64,000 bases of DNA from Sycobia sp. Sy_11 (Eukaryota; Arthropoda; Insecta; Hymenoptera; Epichrysomallidae). This document shows, in pieces, positions 25,087-37,007 of the stretch (positions are counted from its first letter, which is position 1; every line of letters begins with the position of its first letter). Where the stretch lies: positions 2,626,501 through 2,690,500 of the forward strand of contig JACCIC010000062.1 of the NCBI GenBank assembly GCA_018907035.1, given 5' to 3'. The notes under the pieces are model-generated. The model searched no databases, was not told the DNA's origin, and worked only from the letters and a program-made list of their open reading frames with translations. Made by a program: the position numbers and the translations under genes.

Positions 25087-26046
25087 GGCTCAATTTTTTT
25101 GACTTCATTCCTGCAGATGGTCGGCCTCCTGGACCCTTCAACGTTGAGCTCAATGAGGCAGCCCCCCAACACATGCCTGTAAGGGCTGACTCATCTCGGA
25201 CCATTGTGCAGGAGTATAGCGCGCTCTGGTGCACTATTTCACCTCCGTCCTCTCGAGCTTCGCACCTGAACAACAAGGTGTTTCACTCTCTGGAGAAACA
25301 TCGGAGGAAATCACACATCGAACGCACTCGCCAAGGCCGTTTGACTAGATCTGGCTAGGATCTAGCCTCCCGTCTTGCCGTCAGCGGGAGACAAAGATGT
25401 TTCGGGTCACCCAGCATGCAACCGGGCGTAAACCTCGACACCCAGGATCTTTTTTTGGCAGCTCACAGGTAGCACCGCACGGCAAACACGGCGGTCTGTC
25501 ATTTGTTCAAGAGTACCTCATTCTAACCTTCATTCATGTAGATTCATACATTTGCCCTCAAATATTCTAGTGAAACTCCAATGCTTGAAGTTCACTCATG
25601 CATCTGTAATTACTCTGCTAGGATCCAGTTACAGGAACGTTCGCTTACGCTCCACATGTGTTTTCACTCCTCAAGAGATACCCGTTTATAGAGTCTTTGA
25701 GCGAGTGTGCCTTCCTTCATCTCTGCATTACTGACGAAGGTCTGTTTATAGGACCTGCAGCTTCGATCATGGTCGGCATGGAAGTCCCTATTCAGTTGCC
25801 CTTCCGGGTCTTCCAGCACATCATTGCTCCGTGCGTTAACTCATTTACTCTGGAATATCCTTTTTTTTTTTTTTTTTTTTTTTGTGTTTGTAAGGGATAT
25901 CCGCTCACTCATAAAATGGCAGCGATCATACTATCTTTTCGCCCTGCCATTCATTGGTAGGAGGAGGTACTCTTTTAAGCCCATACCCGATCGGCTGAGA
26001 GATGGTGAAACAGCCGATCTTCGTCAAGGTACAGACAACGGATGGG
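25087..26046 (-). promoter_or_regulatory. 5' leader of the minus-strand R1-type element with TATAAAC hairpins
   Basis: On the minus strand this leader carries two stem-loops with the same TATAAAC loop. One pairs at 25,670-25,701, with CTCAA/TTGAG outer arms and CTC/GGG closing the loop at 25,684-25,690. The other pairs at 25,735-25,765, with GGTC/GACC around the loop at 25,744-25,750 and CGAA/TTCG outside a bulge. A T-run (A-run on the sense strand) lies at 25,861-25,883. Internal promoters are usual in the leaders of R1-class elements; no promoter motif was identified here. Confidence 0.5.
25861..25883. repeat. Homopolymer T tract
   Basis: A run of about 23 T inside the leader of the minus-strand R1-type element (a poly(A) run on its sense strand). 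It could be the 3' tail of a short insertion, or simple slippage. Confidence 0.85.
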
Positions 26047-26969
<923 letters not shown>

Positions 26970-27652
26970 TATTTGGAATCGCTGTAATTAAACTTGTATT
27001 ATGAATTATATACTCCTCTGTTAATTTGCAGTAAGAAGATTGTAATAGATGACAAAAAGCTGTAGACATATAATCATGTTAATTACTCTTGTAATAAATA
27101 TAAATAACGTCTGCATAGATATCAGGGAAACCCCAAAATTTATACATTGTGCAATTTATAACACCAAACAGCTGCGAAAATGCCTAATTAGACTCAAGCA
27201 TTCTATAACGCGATTCTTGCACCAACATGCTAAGCTCCCCCCCCTTTCATCTCCACTTCAAATTTAGCATACCTGCATAATATTCAATAGACCAATAGGA
27301 AATGTCTCAGCCCAAATATCTACTGTAGCTCCTCCCACGCACAGAATACGGAACTATTATGTTAAGTAAAATTATGTTAGACCAGCAGATATATTATAAC
27401 ACTCGTCCGTTCAATATCAATATTAACAAACATTGTACGCGGTAGTCTTGTATCATTTTATATATTGATTTTTCCTACTGATTAAAGTGTTACTGTTGTT
27501 TTATAAAAACTTGTGTTTTCCTTTGTTTCGATCCATCATCAAAAAATTGTACTGATCGCGATTAACGTTCACGATCAGTGTGCGCAATACGAGAAATATT
27601 CCTTTCACTCAGTTCGAAAGAACTGACTCTTTTTTTGCTCGCGCAACAAACA
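26970..27652 (+). repeat. BEL/Pao 5' LTR
   Basis: 683 bp, ending in CA. It begins TATTTGG where the 3' LTR begins TGTTTGG, so the canonical TG has become TA in this copy. Other differences from the 3' LTR are an A/T near the start, a C/T in the middle, C/A and G/C near the end, and eight instead of ten C in a C-run. Confidence 0.95.
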
Positions 27653-27653
27653 T

Positions 27654-27671
27654 TGGTCCTTCGAGCCGGAT
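27654..27671 (+). promoter_or_regulatory. Primer binding site complementary to tRNA-Tyr 3' end
   Basis: TGGTCCTTCGAGCCGGAT lies one base after the 5' LTR. Its complement is the 3' end of eukaryotic tRNA-Tyr, whose acceptor strand pairs with CCTTCGA at the tRNA 5' end, including CCA. First-strand cDNA synthesis would start here. Confidence 0.85.
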
Positions 27672-28289
27672 CGTTAAACAAAGCGATACAAATCTTAGTG
27701 AAAATAATCAACGTGCATAACAGTGAATCAACTTCAAGTTAATACGTGCATTTATACGTGCAATACTAAAGGTGTAAGGTGCATTGTGCATTCGTAGACT
27801 AAGCAGCCAAATCATTGGACGAGTCGTCTCAACAAGAAGACCAAAATATCTGTAGCGATTCTGCAGCATAAACCTACAAGAATAGCATCACTACCATTAA
27901 TCATACTTGACGGACACCTGTTAATACTACAGGAAAATATATAAACTGTGACGTACTCGAGTACATCAATCTGTGGTGCAGCAAACAAGCGGGCCGCGTC
28001 GTGAATATCAACATTACATTGGAAGAAACTTACAGCAGCAAGGAATGTGCAGAATAACGGTGGAATCTACAACCATTGCGTTCCGTTGCAAGGCATCATC
28101 AAACTATTCATATTTATAAGTAAGTGAATTGTCTCCTATAACCTTATCAATAATTACCAATTCCTATCTAACTTTAATCGACTCTAATAATCAGGGCTGT
28201 ATTCTAAACGCGTACGTTCAAGGTCGTTTATATTTAAATATCAGTAAAGTTTTATCAACTAATAACTTAGAAAATCAGTAACTTATAAA
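27672..28289 (+). other. BEL/Pao untranslated leader
   Basis: About 620 bp between the primer binding site and the first gag ATG at 28,290. No long open frame is present. Packaging and dimerisation signals would be expected here in a retrotransposon RNA, but none can be identified by eye. Confidence 0.6.
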
Positions 28290-29193
28290 ATGTGTGAGGC
28301 ACAATACAAGGCCTTGGTGCACAATCGCTCCTATGTTAAGGGAAATGTGACGCGTATTATAATTAATAATTATCTCGAAAAAATTGAAAACTATGATATT
28401 GACAGTTTAGAAATTCGTAGATCAAAATTAGAAGAAGCTCATGCTACCTTCGAAAGGGTTCAAAGTCAAATAGACGAGTTATTAATAGAACAATCAGCTA
28501 AACAGGAAGTAATTACTGCTCAGGAATTCGAAAAGGATCAGTTCGATGAAGCGTATTACAAGGCAGCAAGAATTAAATAAAAATATAAGTACTAATCAAT
28601 CAAGCACGGGCTTAAACAGACTTAATGATGTAACTGCAACAAATTTCATTATTCAAGAAAATCATAGTATTTTGCCGAAAATTGAGATACGTCCGTTTGA
28701 CGGAAATCCATTAGACTGGATAAGCTTTCGGGACACATTTGAGTCGGTGGTCAACTCGTGTACTACCATACCTGCGGTACAAAAATTCCACCTTTTAAAA
28801 AATTCAATTCGCGGAAATTTAATTACACTTTTGGAACCACTGTGTGCTTCAGAGGAAAACTACAACGTAGCTTGGAACTTGATAAAATCTCGGTGTGATA
28901 GACCGCGTCAAATAGTGTATGCCCACAGAAAGTCGTTAATAGAATTACCCGAAATAACAAAAGATTCCCCCCCGACTATTAGAAGTTTACAAGAATAGGC
29001 AATGATGCACTATCAAGCTTTAAAGGCTCGTAACGAACCGGTAGAAACGTGGAATTCGTTATTAGTGTATATAATAATACAGAAGCTGGATAAAAACACG
29101 CAAAGAACTTGGGAGCGTACCCTTGAAGAGAGTGATCTGCCAACCTTTTCTGACTTAATGAACTTCTTCATTAAACGCGGTCGTGGTGATTAG
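28290..29193 (+). pseudogene. BEL/Pao gag region, broken
   Basis: Three open segments form the capsid region. The first (28,290-28,580) is a helical, charged N-terminus. The second, in another frame (from 28,546), carries the DUF1759-like core with the FDGNPLDWISFRDTFE stretch. It stops at a TAG at 28,996-28,998 and reads on in the same frame to another TAG at 29,191-29,193. A frameshift therefore lies between about 28,546 and 28,580. The gag protein would assemble cytoplasmic particles; this copy cannot make it whole. Confidence 0.85.
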
Positions 29194-29229
29194 TCGGAAG
29201 TTACTATCAATTTAACGAACAAACAAAGT

Positions 29230-31746
29230 ATGTATAAGAGAAATCATCAACATAACCCAATTCCAATGAATCGTAGTCAAGCGTTCGTAAGCACTAAAAG
29301 AGCAGAATGTTCGTTTTGTAATGCTGATCATTATATATTTCAGTGTGAAAGATTTTTAAATTTAAGTCCTCAGCATAGATTCAATGCTGTAAAAATGAAA
29401 AAATTATGCGTAAATTGCTTAAGAAAAAATCATGTAACCAGTAAATGTATATCCGCTGCATGTAAGGCGTGTCACAAAAAACACAATACACTACTACATA
29501 TCTCAAATTCACATATTCCGTCGAATGTAGAAAAGAGTAACGCTGAAAACATACACAGTAGTGAAGCACCAAAATTGTCATACGCGGTTTTGCACGACTC
29601 CGAAGTGTTACTAGGAACGGCGCGTGTGAAAATATTAGATAACTTTAATCGCGAATATGAATGTAGAGTTCTACTAGATGGATGTTCCCAAACCCATTGT
29701 ATCACAGAAAAGCTGGCAGAAAAATTGAATTTAAAAAGAAAAAAAATCGACATACCTCTTGCAGGAATAGGACAGATAACTACACACGCTAGTTATACCG
29801 TGAAAACAAAAATTGCTTCTCGAATAAATAATTTCCAATCTGAGCTTGAATTCGTTGTACTACCTGTTATAACGAACATGCTACCCTCTAAGCTTATAAA
29901 TAAGAGCGTAATATCTATTCCAAGTAACATCAATCTCGCAGATCCAGAATTTAATAAACCTTCTGAAATCGATGCACTTATAGGTACTTCTCTGTTTTAT
30001 AAACTGTTTTGCAGTGGTCAAGTAAAATTAAGCAATAATACAAATATTATCTTGCAAAAGACATTATTGGGATGGATTGTGACTGGTGAGTTGACAATAC
30101 CTGTAACTTCAACTGGGATAAAGACATGTAATTTAATCACCACGCTCGATAAACAAGTAGCACGTTTTTGGGAAATAGAAGAAATACCGATGAAAAAACA
30201 TTTGTCTCGCGAAGAAAAGGTGTGTGAAGATCTGTACTCTCGAACGACTAAGCGGGGCATAGAGGGTAGATACGTAGTGAAATTACCTTTTAATGACAAA
30301 AAAAATGAAATAGGTAGATCATATGACTCAGCAATTAGGCGTTTTTATGCGTTAGAGCGGAAGTTTTCGAAAGACAGAATTTTAAAACAAAATTATACAC
30401 AATTTATTCATGATTACTGTACCTTGGGACACATGGTAGAAATTACACATAACGATAATATAAATGAAGGATTTTATATACCGCATCACGCCGTGATAAA
30501 AGAAAATAATCTTACAACAAAACTTCGAGTGGTTTTCGACGCGTCTGCAAGAAGCTCTACAAACGTATCATTAAACGATTCACTTCTAAACGGCCCGACT
30601 ATTCAAGATGAATTAAACTTTATTATTATGCGTTTCAGATTAAAAAATATTGTAATTGCAGCCGATCTGCAAAAAATGTATAGGCAAATTAAAATTGATG
30701 AATCGGACGCAAAATATCAGAAAATAATTTGGAGAAACACCGAAAACGATCCCATTCGCGTGTTTCAATTAACAACTGTGACTCAAGGTACAACTTCGGC
30801 GCCCTTTCTCGCTGCGCGTACATTAGCACAGCTTGCGGACGATGAAGGCAGTAACTATCCATTAGCCGCGGAAGCTCTAAAAAATAGTTTTTATGTAGAT
30901 GACTTACTGGTCGGTGTTGATACGGTTGAGGAGGCTTTATTATTAAAAGATCAGCTAGTTTCATTATTAGATACCGCGGGGTTTAGATTGCATAAATGGG
31001 CCTCAAACAATATGCATATAATGCAGAATGTACACGAACAAGATAATTTTAAACAACTAAGCTTAGAGGGTTCTGATAAAAAGATTTTAGGTGTTCATTG
31101 GGACCCGAGCCATGACAATATAACATATACAATCAATTCATTTTCTGATAATAAAAGACTTACAAAGCGAACAGTTTTATCAAATATAGCACAATTATTT
31201 GATCCCCTCAGTATCTTAGGTCCTATAATTATTGTTAACATACTCGTGATGCAACAATTATCGAAAATGAAACTTAATTGGGATGAGTCTTTGCCATTAC
31301 ATTTACAACAAAAATGGTTCGATTTCAACAAGCAATTACACGTATTAAGCAAGTTGCAAATACCTAGACAAATTACACTAAGTGAAGCTGAAATATATCA
31401 GTTACACGGATTTTGCGATGCAAGTGAGCGGGCTTACGGTGCGTGCGTATACTTAAAATCTGTCGATAGATATAACAACGCTGTAGTAAATTTAGTTTGT
31501 TCCAAATCACGCGTCTCTCCACTTAAGTCAATAACACTGCCTAGGTTAGAATTGTGTGCTGCGCAGTTATTATCAAATCTGATCAGTAAAGTAGTAGAAG
31601 CATTAAAACTTAATTATTCTAAAATCTGTTTGTGGTCAGCTTCGACAATCGCACTTCACTGGATAAAAACATCGCCTCATTTATTAAAAACATTTATAGC
31701 AAATAGAGTTGCGGATATCCAGTCACTAACAAATGAAGTGGAGTAG
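29230..31746 (+). pseudogene. BEL/Pao zinc knuckles, protease, reverse transcriptase, RNase H
   Basis: An 838-codon frame. Two CCHC knuckles lie at residues 27-39 and 60-73. The aspartic protease region has LLDGCSQ with the catalytic Asp at 150. The reverse transcriptase includes LRVVFDASA and YVDD near residue 556. RNase H begins near FCDAS (about 727), but the later WSxST motif has Ala where the catalytic Asp is expected (about residue 802). The frame is continuous with the gag segment upstream and with about 120 codons downstream past the TAG at 31,744-31,746, so it is a fragment of one polyprotein. It is the longest open part of the element and would still be unable to finish the polyprotein. 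Confidence 0.88.
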
Positions 31747-33452
31747 TACCATATAGCTAGTACGGAAAATCCTGCTGACTATATCTCACGGGGTCAAGAC
31801 CCAGTAGACTTTTTAAAAAAAAAACTCTGGTTCCATGGACCTATATGGTTAAAAAATGATGAAACGTAATGGAGAAGCTTAAAATTATGTCAAATAGAGA
31901 TTCCAGAAAAGCGTGTGAAAACAACGCTAGCAGTAGTTAAAACTAAAATTGAGCCGTGCGCTAATGATATATTTAAAAGATTTTCGTGTATAAATAAATT
32001 AAATCGGTTTGTTGCCCTGTGTTTACGCGTCATAAAAAACAAAAAATTGAAACAAAGGTTGATTGGAAATTACTCAGCTCAGGAAATACAAGATGCACAT
32101 CATCGCATTATAAAAATCATACAATCAACCAAATTTTGATCGAGATATAAAATCATTAAAACAAAATATGACCATTCGTTCGAAGAGCAATATAAGATGT
32201 CTAGATCCGTTTTTAGATGAAAATAATATTATTCGAGTAGGTGGCAAAATTACCAATTCAACTCTAACTTATTCGAGGAAAAACCCAATATTATTACCGC
32301 GAAACCATCATGTGACTAATCTTATAATCAGAAATGAACATGTAAAGAATTGGCATGCCGGTGTGCAAGCAACGCTAAATTCACTCAGAGCAAATTACTG
32401 GCTGATTGATGGAACAAAAACGACTCGATATATTATACACAAATGCGTTAAGTGCTCAAGGCTTCACCCCAAAATTCCAAACTATGTAATGGGTAACCTT
32501 CCGAAGGAACGCGTAACGCAATCGCGCCCCTTCGAAAATGTTGGAATCGACTATTGTGGACCTTTTTTTCTAAAGGAAAAGAAATTCCGCAACAAAAATA
32601 AATTTAAAGCATACGTCTCTGTGTTCGTATGTTTTGCAATCAAGGCTGTACATCTGGAATTAGTTACCGATTTAACAACAAAAACTTGTTTAGAAGCAAT
32701 AAAAAGATTCGTTGCTAGACGAGGTAAGCCTAAAAATATATTTTCTGACAATGCGACGAATTTCATTGGGGCAAAACATGAGATATTAAGGATTAGATCA
32801 TTCTTGTTATCCGAAAAAAAATCAAAACATTTTTTCAAAACAGCTTGCAAACGACGGTATAACTTGGCATTTTACGCCCCCTCGATCCCCGCATTTTGGA
32901 GGGCTCTGGGAAGCAGCGGTAAAATCGTTTAAAAATCATCTCTATCGTACAGTAGGTAACGCAGCGTTTACATACGAACAATTCAATACATGCCTGATTG
33001 AAATAGAGTCGATCTTAAATTCCCGACCTTTAACACCTGTCTTAAATGATCCCAATGACCTTATTGCCCTTACTCCATCGCACTTCCTTATAGGTGATAA
33101 TTCACAACACATTGTTGAATATGATATTGAAAAATGCTCTACAAATAAATTATCCATGTGGCAACGAATCCAACAAGTTAAACAACACTTTTGGAGAAGC
33201 TGGCACAAGGAATACTTAAATGAATTACGTACAAGAAGTAAGTGGCATATTGGAGATTCTAAAAAGATCAAGATTGGACAACTAGTAAGCATAAAGGAAG
33301 AGAATCTACCACCTATGTATTGGAGCATAGGCCGTATCGTCGAGCTACATCCAGGTGATGACAACATTGTCCGTGTAGCAACAATAAAAACAGCAAATGG
33401 ACTTTACAAGCGAAGTGTTAAAAAACTTGCACCGCTTCCTATAGAGATGTAA
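31747..33452 (+). pseudogene. BEL/Pao integrase region, frameshifted
   Basis: The polyprotein frame continues after the TAG at 31,744, meets a TAA at 31,867-31,869, and shifts near 32,115. The integrase then reads from 32,120 to about 32,840: a zinc-binding HH-CC region (HAGVQATLNS ... CVKCSRLH), the first catalytic Asp in VGIDYCGP and the second in FSDNATNF. A further shift near 32,840 moves the segment with the catalytic Glu (FGGLWEAAVKSF) and the C-terminal BEL-type domain to a third frame, ending with TAA just after 33,449. All three DDE residues can still be seen in separate frames. Confidence 0.85.
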
Positions 33453-33503
33453 AATGTTTACCATAGCAAAAAATAGATATAAGGCATTGAACGCGATGCG
33501 TTC

Positions 33504-33516
33504 AAGGCGGGCGGCA
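33504..33516 (+). promoter_or_regulatory. Purine-rich tract before the 3' LTR
   Basis: AAGGCGGGCGGCA directly precedes the 3' LTR, where the plus-strand primer of LTR retrotransposons forms. It is interrupted by two C, so it is a weak polypurine tract. Confidence 0.6.
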
Positions 33517-34201
33517 TGTTTGGAATCGCTGTAATTATACTTGTATTATGAATTATATACTCCTCTGTTAATTTGCAGTAAGAAGATTGTAATAGATGAC
33601 AAAAAGCTGTAGACATATAATCATGTTAATTACTCTTGTAATAAATATAAATAACGTCTGCATAGATATCAGGGAAACCCCAAAATTTATACATTGTGCA
33701 ATTTATAACACCAAACAGCTGCGAAAATGCCTAATTAGACTCAAGCATTCTATAACGCGATTCTTGCACCAACATGCTAAGCTCCCCCCCCCCTTTCATC
33801 TCCACTTCAAATTTAGCATACCTGTATAATATTCAATAGACCAATAGGAAATGTCTCAGCCCAAATATCTACTGTAGCTCCTCCCACGCACAGAATACGG
33901 AACTATTATGTTAAGTAAAATTATGTTAGACCAGCAGATATATTATAACACTCGTCCGTTCAATATCAATATTAACAAACATTGTACGCGGTAGTCTTGT
34001 ATCATTTTATATATTGATTTTTCCTACTGATTAAAGTGTTACTGTTGTTTTATAAAAACTTGTGTTTTCCTTTGTTTCGATCCATCATCAAAAAATTGTA
34101 CTGATCGCGATTAACGTTCACGATCAGTGTGAGCAATACGAGAAATATTCCTTTCACTCAGTTCGAAAGAACTGACTCTTTTTTTGCTCCCGCAACAAAC
34201 A
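33517..34201 (+). repeat. BEL/Pao 3' LTR
   Basis: 685 bp with canonical TG...CA ends, nearly identical to the 5' LTR (five substitutions and a C-run length change). Followed by the ACCAT target duplication. Confidence 0.95.
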
Positions 34202-34206
34202 ACCAT
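34202..34206. repeat. Target-site duplication ACCAT, right copy
   Basis: Exact match to 26,965-26,969. The duplicated bases include the first AT of the ATG that starts ORF1 of the interrupted R1-type element. Confidence 0.9.
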
Positions 34207-34826
34207 GAAAGGTGATAAAAAAATTATAGCAGGCTCTAGAGTGCCGCCTGCAAGTGACTCAGTAGAGTCAATGGAGCTTCCCGGCTCTCCTATCACACCA
34301 GTAGGCAATCTGGCTGGTGTGACAGAAAATGTTACCCTCCAGGGTGACACTGGAATTCCTAGACTTGGACTGTGTCACGACCGACAAGGACATCGCGAAC
34401 GCGTTAAATCGGGAAATGGGACGGACTGCAGACCGTCGGCCCCATGTTTTCGCCGTTAACAGTCGAGGACAGAGAATGGCGGTCTGCGATTTTTACGTAA
34501 AAGAGGCTACCGACCTCTTAAGGAAAGGGCGTATTAAAATCGGGTGGGTTATATTAAGAATAAGCGCAAGGATACGCGTCTCACGATGCTATAGATGCCT
34601 CGGTTTCGGTCATGTACGGAAAGACTGTAAAGGACTGGACAGACGAAGCTGCTGCTGGCGATGCGGTCTCGAGGATCATTTCCACAGGGACTGTAAGAGT
34701 CGTGGGGAGTGTTTCCTGTGCACTGGGGATAATATCCGAGACAGGGGACACTTACCCGGCTCGACCTCGTGTGTCGCGTTCAGGATAGTAATAACAGAAC
34801 AGAAGACAAAGACAGTCACACAATGA
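34204..34826 (+). pseudogene. Plus-strand R1-type ORF1 (gag), internally deleted
   Basis: The start (ATG at 34,205-34,207) is followed by about 45 residues of a low-complexity N-terminus, then a frame change at about 34,330-34,370 straight into the gag core near LEFLDLDCVTTDKDI. About 200 residues expected in between are missing. The C-terminus has two CX2CX4HX4C knuckles (CYRCLGFGHVRKDC, CWRCGLEDHFHRDC) and a third CX2C...H...C. It ends at a TGA overlapping the ORF2 ATG as ATGA (34,823-34,826). The order and knuckles match the minus-strand neighbour, so the two are related R1-clade families but are clearly diverged. Confidence 0.8.
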
Positions 34827-36835
34827 CGACGACGATGCTCCAATGCAATATGAACGGGTGTAGCGTGGCAGACGCACTGCTCCCGCAGATTGCGGCGGAA
34901 CTGAACATTGACGTGCTGATTATCAGTGAGCAATACAAAGACAGACGATTACCGACTTGGCTCGCAAGCAGCTCGGGCAAGTCCGCAGTTTGGTTACGTG
35001 AAAAGGGCGCGTCGAATATCGTACGCAGCGGGACTGAGGAGGACTGTGTCTGGGTGACGGTCGCTGACATAACCTATGTCAGTGTTTACCTGAGCCCAAA
35101 CAGCAGTGCCTCCGAGTACGCGGCTAAACTTGGAAAAATCGAGGACGCGGTGCGGGAAATCCCTGGTAACGTGATCGTGGCAGGCGATTTTAACGCGCGG
35201 GCGATCGAGTGGGGGAATGCCCTTGTCCAACAGACGGGGTAGACTGCTGCTGGAGATGGCCGCAAGGCTGTACCTGGCAGTAGTTAACGATGGAACGATA
35301 CCGACGTAGAGACGACCGGGGTATGGTAACTCCATACCAGACGTGAATCTGACCTCGGACAGAATTCGGACTAGGATAAGGGCGTGGCGGGTGATCCAGG
35401 ACTATATGGCCAGTGATCACCAGTACATTGGCTTCAAACTGACAGACACGACAAGGCAGACGAGGAGACGGCGCATAAGATCTACGGGGTGGAACCCCAA
35501 ACGCCTAGACATAGACGAACTCGAAAGGTATCTGAAAAATGCAGAACCTCCCGTACCAGCGGTGCCTCAAGAGTTGACGAACCGGGACAGGGTGGAGGCG
35601 TTAGCGGCGGCAACGCCTGGCTTTCTCCAGCGCCTATGCGATGCCACTATGCCCAGGAAACGGAAAGTACGAAACAGACGACAAACATACTGGTGGAAAG
35701 CCGAGATCGCGGATCTCAGAAGCAATTGTTTGAAGCTGAGACAGAAAGCTCAACGAGCCCGAAGGCGAGGGGTAGTGGGACTATACTCTACGGTGCATGG
35801 TCGCGCCAGACAGCGACTGAGATATGCGATCAATGACAGTAAGAAACGGTGTTGGACAAAACTAATCGACGAGGTAGACTCAGATCCCTAGGGCAACGGT
35901 TATAAAATTGTAACATGCGCCCTGGGAGGTCGGGGTCCGCCGGAACTACAAGACGAAAGTGATGGAGCGGATAGTTGAGAGACTTTTCCCAACCCATCCC
36001 AACAGAACGGACGCGACAAATGAAATAACAGATATAGAGATCCCTCTCTTCACGCAGGAAGAGCTCCACAGAGCTTCCAATGCGTTGAAGCCTAACAAGG
36101 CCCCGGGTCCCGATGGCATACCTAGTGAGGTGTTACGGGTGGTCGCTTCGCGCCGCCTGGACATCCTTTTGGGTTTGTACAACGGGTGACTGGTGGAGGG
36201 AGTTTTTAGCAGGCTCTGGAAGGAGGAGGCTCGATTGGTTCTCCTCCCTAAGTCTAAGGGGAACCCCGATTTGCCTTCTTCATACAGGCCTCTCGGCCTA
36301 CTAAATACGGCAGGGAAGCTGTTGGAGCTACTGCTGAGACCAAGACTGAGACCTATCCGAACAACAACACGGATTTAGGAAAGGACGGTCGACAATCGGA
36401 GCTATAGGTGACGTGACGAACATCTTCAACGCGGCGAACAGGGGCTGTCATGCAACCAGACCACTGGTTCGGTTGATGACCCTGGACGTTCGTAATGCCT
36501 TTAACTCTGCAAAATGGACAGAGATACTGGGGGCGTTGGAGTTGACTTTCAAGATTGACTTTCAAGGAAAGAAATGGAAACGCGTGACAGCGGGGGTGGC
36601 GCAGGGTTCCATTTTAGGCCCCGACTTCTGGAACGTACAATACGACGGTTTGTTCAGACTAGACATACCCTCCGACGCGCGTCTCATTGCCTATGCCGAC
36701 GATGTGGCAGCCGTGATAGTCGCACGCGACTATCACTTGATTCATTTAAAGCTGAATCAGGTCATGAGATGCGTGAACGAATGGATGACAGATCACGGAT
36801 TGCAGTTTTCTTCAACGAAACGCGAAGCTGGAGAG
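34823..36835 (+). pseudogene. Plus-strand R1-type ORF2 (endonuclease/reverse transcriptase), heavily broken
   Basis: ORF2 begins in the ATGA overlap. The endonuclease keeps N (CNMNG), E (SEQYK), GDFNA and SDH, but has a frameshift near 35,235 and a TAG near 35,309. The reverse transcriptase N-terminal part ends at a TAG at 35,889 in a context where the neighbour has Trp. After a gap and frame change, RT motifs continue (36,000-36,378, with a TGA at 36,187-36,189), shift again near 36,360, and include LDVRNAFNS and YADD (about 36,692). After about 36,825 the sequence runs into a (GA)n tract, and the remaining RT thumb and C-terminal finger are absent. It is non-functional. Confidence 0.85.
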
Positions 36836-36845
36836 ACAGAGGGAC

Positions 36846-36848
<3 letters not shown>

Positions 36849-36889
<41 letters not shown>
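36849..36889. repeat. (GA)n microsatellite at the ORF2 deletion point
   Basis: A pure GA tract of about 41 bp at the place where ORF2 sequence stops and 3'-end sequence begins, marking the internal deletion. Confidence 0.95.
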
Positions 36890-36898
<9 letters not shown>

Positions 36899-37000
36899 AC
36901 GGCATGGGTCACATAGTTTTATACTCTTAATAACTATGTCGCACAACGCAGTGGCGCGGCAGGCCGAATATGCGTGAACAATAATAATAACAATAATAAT
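36890..37000 (+). other. 3' end and AAC/AAT tail of the plus-strand R1-type element
   Basis: About 85 bp of GC-balanced 3' UTR includes a hairpin, ACATAGTT (36,911-36,918) with AACTATGT (36,932-36,939). It is followed by a tail of AAC and AAT units at 36,977-37,000. The tail has the same mixed units as the array in front of the element. Confidence 0.6.
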
Positions 37001-37007
37001 TTGAATA

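Larger units (their letters stand above)
20593..26046 (-). mobile_element. R1-type non-LTR retrotransposon, minus strand, near full length
   Basis: On the minus strand the parts run in order: a long leader (26,046 to about 25,087), ORF1/gag (25,086-23,881, broken), ORF2 (23,890-20,894, open), a roughly 260-bp 3' UTR, and a tail of 15 A (20,616-20,630) followed by (TTA)7TTG (20,593-20,615). ORF1 and ORF2 overlap by 10 nt. An apurinic-type endonuclease, reverse transcriptase and terminal CX3CX7HX4C finger in ORF2, with three zinc knuckles in ORF1, fit the R1 clade. Its 5' end abuts the (AAT/AAC)n array, and the tail also runs into a TTA array. Exact ends within the microsatellites are uncertain. 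Confidence 0.85.
26970..34201 (+). mobile_element. BEL/Pao LTR retrotransposon, full length but coding-defective
   Basis: A 7.2-kb element with 683/685-bp LTRs, a primer binding site, gag-protease-RT-RNaseH-integrase order, a purine-rich tract before the 3' LTR and a perfect 5-bp target duplication. The LTRs differ by five substitutions by my reading plus a C-run length change. The coding region in contrast has at least three frameshifts and four in-frame stops, plus Ala in place of the expected RNase H Asp. No envelope-like frame is present. It interrupts a decayed R1-type element at its ORF1 start. Confidence 0.93.

Noticed and set aside
26970..34201. An envelope-bearing endogenous virus
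   Set aside because: The domain order and integrase are BEL/Pao; nothing resembling an envelope gene lies between integrase and the 3' LTR.
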